Of a DNA stretch of 64,000 nt, positions 59,603-64,000 are shown one piece after another. Positions within the stretch are counted from its first letter, which is position 1; every line of letters starts with the position of its first letter. Location: NCBI RefSeq assembly GCF_010748935.1, contig NZ_CP048796.1:2607001-2671000 (forward strand), read 5' to 3'. The stretch is from Providencia vermicola. GTDB lineage: Bacteria; Pseudomonadota; Gammaproteobacteria; Enterobacterales; Enterobacteriaceae. The notes under the pieces were generated by a model, which was not told where the DNA came from, made no database searches, and was given only the letters and a program-made list of their open reading frames with translations. Both the position numbers and the translations under genes were made by a program.

Positions 59603-60496
59603 CTATCCCTCTTCTTGGCAGCCAAGCCAGCCCTCACGCCCTGGGAATGGTGCACGAACCACTTTTCCTTTAGGCAGTGTGTTTATGTCTTCTGGCAGTA
59701 AATCACTCAATGTACAGAATTGGATTTCTTCTTGGGCAATTCGTTCCAATAATTGTGAAAATTGTTGTGATTTCGACATCCCTTCAACTTCGGTATGAAT
59801 GGTGTAAACAGGCACACCTAGATCATCTTTAATGGCCTGTAGGATAAAATCATTAAAATCCTCATCACTCACAACAGTCCCAACAACTTCATCATAAGTG
59901 GGTAATGTGACAGGAATTTGTACTGTACCTATTGAACCATCTCGTAAAACAGGTCGAAATGGGTATTTACCACGACAGTCACTGTTGTAGTGAAACCCAA
60001 ATTTTTGTTTAACTTCCAAGACACGCTCATCACCTCGCCACCCTGCAACAGCCGAACAGGTCACTGGTTGCCCAATCGCTTGCTGCAATGCATCGACCCC
60101 CAATTTAACTTGCTCAGTCAATTGAGCATCGCTCCATTTAGCGACTTTAGCTTGCCAACCTTGATGATCCCAAGCATGTAATCCAACCTCATGGCCTTCA
60201 TCTAAGGTTTGTTTCATTAAATAGCCTAAATCTTTAGCTATTTTTTTGCCGGGCCACGCCGTACCCGCAAGTAAAATATCGAGTCCATATAAAGAAGCTG
60301 CATTCGACCTTAGCATTTTCCACAGGAATTTAGGACGCAAAAGGCGCCATAAATGGCGCCCCATATTATCGGGTCCTACACTGAAGAAAAAGCTGGCCTG
60401 AATATTATGCTGTTTAAGCACTTTGAGTAGCTGTGGTACACCTTCTAATGTGCCTCGATAGGTATCCACATCAATTCTCAAGCCAACTTTTTTCAT
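59603..60496 (-). CDS. arnD: 4-deoxy-4-formamido-L-Ara-phosphoundecaprenol deformylase ArnD
   Basis: Polysaccharide deacetylase-fold enzyme that removes formyl from undecaprenyl-phosphate-L-Ara4FN. 297 residues. NodB-type motifs [12 protein letters not shown] and [14 protein letters not shown] hold the metal ligands and catalytic residues. The arnA stop overlaps by one base. Confidence 0.95.
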   Translation of the reverse strand: MKKVGLRIDVDTYRGTLEGVPQLLKVLKQHNIQASFFFSVGPDNMGRHLWRLLRPKFLWKMLRSNAASLYGLDILLAGTAWPGKKIAKDLGYLMKQTLDEGHEVGLHAWDHQGWQAKVAKWSDAQLTEQVKLGVDALQQAIGQPVTCSAVAGWRGDERVLEVKQKFGFHYNSDCRGKYPFRPVLRDGSIGTVQIPVTLPTYDEVVGTVVSDEDFNDFILQAIKDDLGVPVYTIHTEVEGMSKSQQFSQLLERIAQEEIQFCTLSDLLPEDINTLPKGKVVRAPFPGREGWLGCQEEG

Positions 60497-62478
60497 TAGT
60501 TCTTACCTAATTCTTCCACTGCACCTTGCAAGAAGAAATCCAGCGTTTCTTCAATGGTATCTTTCATGTCAATGGTTGGCACCCACTCTAGCAGGCGACG
60601 CGCATTTTCAATACTTGGTTTACGATGCTCAACGTCTTGATAACCTTTACCATAGTAGCTGCTACTTTCAATTTCACGGAAGCCCGCAAACGGAGGGAAG
60701 TGGCCACGTAATGGATGATTTTCAAAGCTTTCAAGCAACATTTCAGCTAACTGACGAATGCTCGCTTCGTTCGTTGGGTTACCGATATTGATAATCTGAC
60801 CGTCACATTTACCATCTTTGTTTTCAATGATACGGAACAGTGCTTCAATACCATCTTTAATATCAGTAAAGCAGCGTTTTTGTTCACCACCATCCACCAA
60901 CTTGATTGGCGAACCTTCAACTAAGTTCAAAATAAGTTGCGTGATAGCGCGTGAACTACCGATACGAGCCGAATTCAAGCTATCTAAACGTGGTCCCATC
61001 CAGTTAAATGGACGGAATAGTGTAAACTTCAAGCCTTCTTTCGCACCGTATGCCCAAATCACTCGGTCTAACAATTGTTTAGACACGGAATAGATCCAAC
61101 GTTGTTTGTTGATTGGGCCAACAATCAAGCGTGATTCGTCTTCATCAAACTCTTTATCATCACACATACCATAAACTTCAGAGGTCGATGGGAAGATAAT
61201 ACGCTTGTTATATTTCACACAGTAACGCACAACTTTCAGGTTTTCTTCAAAGTCTAACTCAAAGACACGCAGTGGATTGCGCGTGTATTCAATTGGCGTT
61301 GCAATGGCCACCAGCGGCAAAATGACATCACATTTTTTGATGTGATATTCGATCCATTCAGTATGAATGCTGACATCGCCTTCAATAAAGTGGAAACGTG
61401 GGTTACCAATGAAACGATCAATCGCCGATGAACTGATATCCATACCGTAAATATCATAATTATCATCTTGCAATAGACGCTCAGTTAAATGGTTACCGAT
61501 AAACCCGTTAACACCAAGAATCAGAACACGCTTACGACGCTTGATTTGAGCGGTTGGCTTTGGTCCTACACGAACATCGGTGACGATGCCCATTTCGTTC
61601 GCCAGACGGTTTCCTTGCATATATAAGCCGGAATCGCCTTGTCCGCTAACGACTTCAATCGCACCTTCACCACAAGCGATACGCAGAGGATCGCTTGAGA
61701 GTACCGTTCCCGCACGTTTACCTTGATTGTCATCTAATACACGGGCACGCCAAATAACCATTTTACGCTCACCTAAATAGGTGAATGCTCCTGGATATGG
61801 TTCAGTCACTGCACGAACTAAGCAATCAATCTCTTTTGCAGAACGATTCCAATCGATCAAACCATCTTGCGCAGTACGACGACCAAAATAGGTTGCTTGG
61901 CTCTCATCTTGAGCGATCGCTTTATAGCTGCCCGCTTCAATTAATGGTAATGTTTTGTCTAACAAAACTTCAGCAGCTTCACGAACTTTTGCATGTAAAG
62001 TTAATGCGGTATCTGTGTCAGTAATCGCGACTTTTTCTTGCGCAATAATGTCACCAGCATCCGCTTTCGCAACCATTTTATGTAACGTGACGCCAGTTTC
62101 TTTCTCACCGTTCAATAGCGCCCAGTTAATAGGTGCACGGCCACGGTATTTAGGTAATAAAGAACCATGTATGTTAAATGCCCCCTTAGGAGCGAGAGCC
62201 AACAGTTCTTCACTCAACATATCACGATAATAGAATGAGAAAATCACATCTGGTTTTAATTCACGAATACGTTCAATCCACAGTGGATGGTTCACGTTTT
62301 CTGGCGCGTAAACAGGAAGTTCCATGTCTGCGCTGACACGCGCTACTGAAGAGAAAAAGTGGTTTTCGTTAGGATCATCAGTGTGAGTAAAGACTGCCTG
62401 AATGTCGAAACCTGCTTTTTTAAGCGCTTTCAGCCCTACACAGCCAATATCATGATAGGCAAAAACAATAGCTTTCAT
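60496..62478 (-). CDS. arnA: Bifunctional UDP-L-Ara4N formyltransferase / UDP-GlcA decarboxylase ArnA
   Basis: 660 residues, two fused domains. Residues about 1-305: formyltransferase with [20 protein letters not shown] and the Asn-His-Asp triad. Residues about 315-660: short-chain dehydrogenase type decarboxylase with [20 protein letters not shown] and the YSVSKQ active-site Tyr and Lys. Overlaps arnD and arnC by one base each. Confidence 0.97.
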   Translation of the reverse strand: MKAIVFAYHDIGCVGLKALKKAGFDIQAVFTHTDDPNENHFFSSVARVSADMELPVYAPENVNHPLWIERIRELKPDVIFSFYYRDMLSEELLALAPKGAFNIHGSLLPKYRGRAPINWALLNGEKETGVTLHKMVAKADAGDIIAQEKVAITDTDTALTLHAKVREAAEVLLDKTLPLIEAGSYKAIAQDESQATYFGRRTAQDGLIDWNRSAKEIDCLVRAVTEPYPGAFTYLGERKMVIWRARVLDDNQGKRAGTVLSSDPLRIACGEGAIEVVSGQGDSGLYMQGNRLANEMGIVTDVRVGPKPTAQIKRRKRVLILGVNGFIGNHLTERLLQDDNYDIYGMDISSSAIDRFIGNPRFHFIEGDVSIHTEWIEYHIKKCDVILPLVAIATPIEYTRNPLRVFELDFEENLKVVRYCVKYNKRIIFPSTSEVYGMCDDKEFDEDESRLIVGPINKQRWIYSVSKQLLDRVIWAYGAKEGLKFTLFRPFNWMGPRLDSLNSARIGSSRAITQLILNLVEGSPIKLVDGGEQKRCFTDIKDGIEALFRIIENKDGKCDGQIINIGNPTNEASIRQLAEMLLESFENHPLRGHFPPFAGFREIESSSYYGKGYQDVEHRKPSIENARRLLEWVPTIDMKDTIEETLDFFLQGAVEELGKN

Positions 62479-63470
62479 TAGTTTTCTTCCTGATTTTTGT
62501 CAGTCTTATCACTAGCACCGACGACTTTTTGAATAAAATAACGGGGTCTCGCGCGCACATCATTATAAATTCTGCCGATATACTCACCTAGTAAGCCCAT
62601 CGCGACAAATTGTGCACCGATAAACATAAACAGTATGGCGAACAGTGTGAATACGCCGTCGGCAGCCCAAGTTGCACCGAAGAGTAGACGTAATACAATT
62701 AACAACACTGCTAGCAAGAAACCACCGACTGCAATAATACTACCAACGACACTTAACAAACGTAGAGGCGCCGTTGTTAAACAAGTCAGTAGGTCATACA
62801 TTAAATTAATCAGCTTCATAAAGCTGTATTTTGAATCACCAAACTCACGTTCAGCATGAGCGACATCAATTTCAATGGTTCTACGCGCAAACGTATTTGC
62901 TAAAATTGGAATAAATGTGCTTCTTTCATGGCATTGCAACATCGCATCAATAATGTGACGACGATAAGCACGTAACATACAACCGTAATCGCCCATTGAG
63001 CGGCCAGTTGCTTTCGTGATCATCGCATTAATCATTTTAGATGCGGTTTTACGGAACCAAGAATCCTGACGATTTGCTCGGCGCGTACCAACTACATCAT
63101 AACCTTGAGCCGCAGTTTGGACTAAACGTGGGATCTCTTCTGGAGGGTTTTGCAAATCTGCATCCAGAGTGATAACTAAATCACCATCTGCCTGATTAAA
63201 ACCAGCCATAATTGCAGAGTGCTGCCCATAATTACGATTCAAAATAATCGCGATAACGTGGTTATCAGGATTTTCTGCCGCCTCAGTTAACATTTTAGCT
63301 GAACGGTCGCTACTGCCATCATCAACTAAAATTAACTCATAATCTTGCGTAAGTTGTTTACATGATTTAATTGTACGCTCAAGTAACTGAGGAAGACTTT
63401 GCTCTTCATTATAAACAGGGATTACAACAGAGACCTTTTTGATCTCTTCAAATTCATCTACAAATGACAC
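62478..63470 (-). CDS. arnC: Undecaprenyl-phosphate 4-deoxy-4-formamido-L-Ara transferase ArnC
   Basis: GT2 glycosyltransferase making undecaprenyl-phosphate-L-Ara4FN. 330 residues: [28 protein letters not shown], the Mg-binding [15 protein letters not shown] and two C-terminal membrane helices. Overlaps arnA and arnB by one base each. Confidence 0.96.
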   Translation of the reverse strand: MSFVDEFEEIKKVSVVIPVYNEEQSLPQLLERTIKSCKQLTQDYELILVDDGSSDRSAKMLTEAAENPDNHVIAIILNRNYGQHSAIMAGFNQADGDLVITLDADLQNPPEEIPRLVQTAAQGYDVVGTRRANRQDSWFRKTASKMINAMITKATGRSMGDYGCMLRAYRRHIIDAMLQCHERSTFIPILANTFARRTIEIDVAHAEREFGDSKYSFMKLINLMYDLLTCLTTAPLRLLSVVGSIIAVGGFLLAVLLIVLRLLFGATWAADGVFTLFAILFMFIGAQFVAMGLLGEYIGRIYNDVRARPRYFIQKVVGASDKTDKNQEEN

Positions 63471-64000
63471 TATTTTGACTCCAAAAGGATTTCATTTATC
63501 GCTTTAACAACCCGGTCAACATCTGCATCAGACATATCAGGGAAGAGAGGCAGAGAACAAAGCGTCGCGGTGTTCCATTCTGACTCTACAAGTGAGAGTT
63601 GCGGATATTTCTCACGGTAATATTTCTGTGTATGTGCTGCACGGAAATGCAAACCTGTACCGATATCATACGCTTTCAATTTTTCCATAAAGCTATCTCT
63701 ATCAATACCACAGACATTTTTATCAACACGCACCATAAATAAGTGATTGGCATGTAAATGCGGGTATTCAGGAACTGAAAGCATTTGCAATGGCGAATTT
63801 TTCAGCGCTTCACGGTAACGTGCCACCAATTGTGCGCGTCGTTGATTCATCTCTTCAACACGGGACAACTGAACAACAGCTATCGCAGCATGAATATCAG
63901 ATAAATTATATTTTAGACCGGGTTCAACCACTTCGGCTTGTGGTTTTCGTCCTTGCATTTGTCTATCAAAAGCGTCAACACCAAGTCCATGGAATTTCAA
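63470..64000 (-). CDS. arnB: UDP-L-Ara4O C-4 transaminase ArnB (3' part only)
   Basis: PLP-dependent aminotransferase making UDP-L-Ara4N. Only the last 176 residues are present because the gene runs off the right edge; the frame is open to base 64000. Conserved [16 protein letters not shown] and [20 protein letters not shown], ending with [18 protein letters not shown]. The promoter of the arn operon lies outside the window. Confidence 0.95.
   Translation of the reverse strand: MKFHGLGVDAFDRQMQGRKPQAEVVEPGLKYNLSDIHAAIAVVQLSRVEEMNQRRAQLVARYREALKNSPLQMLSVPEYPHLHANHLFMVRVDKNVCGIDRDSFMEKLKAYDIGTGLHFRAAHTQKYYREKYPQLSLVESEWNTATLCSLPLFPDMSDADVDRVVKAINEILLESK

Overview
The window is bacterial chromosome from a low-GC gammaproteobacterium of the order Enterobacterales. 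The protein sequences, the E. coli-like gene order with losses, the AT-rich spacers, the Proteus-type glutathione transferase with Cys10 and the arn operon running into nlpC and lplA all point to Morganellaceae, most likely Providencia or a close relative. The genus is inferred from recalled protein similarity, not from a search. No phage, insertion sequence, CRISPR array or plasmid function was seen; this is largely core chromosome.

Layout. 1-2213: end of the sap ABC transporter operon (sapC partial, sapD, sapF). 2364-3152: fabI. 3521-8522: gst, then pdxY, tyrS, pdxH and anmK on the minus strand. 8917-11245: slyB behind a perfect PhoP box, slyA (TTG start) in an AT-rich stretch, and a DUF1289 gene. 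11416-17834: gloA, rnt, grxD, sodB, the tiny membrane protein gene ynhF, purR, and the divergent purine-nucleoside pair punR/punC. 18197-23071: cfa, an AraC regulator plus monooxygenase pair absent from the E. coli order, ribE and mdtK. 23230-23513: three tandem tRNA-Val(GAC) genes. 23923-27296: pykF with a Cra-type site, lpp and an L,D-transpeptidase. 27567-33384: suf iron-sulfur genes (sufABCDS, with sufE behind a terminator). 33755-38606: menI, ydiJ, ydiK. 38837-38959: the small RNA RprA. 39353-44038: ppsA (Cra site), ppsR, aroH.

44198-52510 is a Fur-regulated heme uptake locus: hemP, two tandem TonB-dependent receptors (the first lacking several heme-receptor signature residues), hmuS, hmuT, hmuU and hmuV. 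Receptors move heme across the outer membrane, HmuT binds it in the periplasm, HmuUV imports it, and HmuS handles it in the cytoplasm. 53162-55441 holds a MarA/SoxS/PqrA-like regulator and an AT-rich phosphoethanolamine-transferase-like gene. 55519-64000 (minus strand) holds lplA, nlpC and arnFETDAC with partial arnB, the pathway that adds 4-amino-4-deoxy-L-arabinose to lipid A and lowers polymyxin binding.

Most interesting beyond ordinary annotation: the diverged second heme receptor, RprA with an RcsB-like palindrome next to its predicted promoter, the separation of sufE from its operon, interleaved repeats upstream of lpp, a CRP-like site just ahead of aroH, and several unexplained RNA hairpins. 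I did not find a clearly new multi-gene system.
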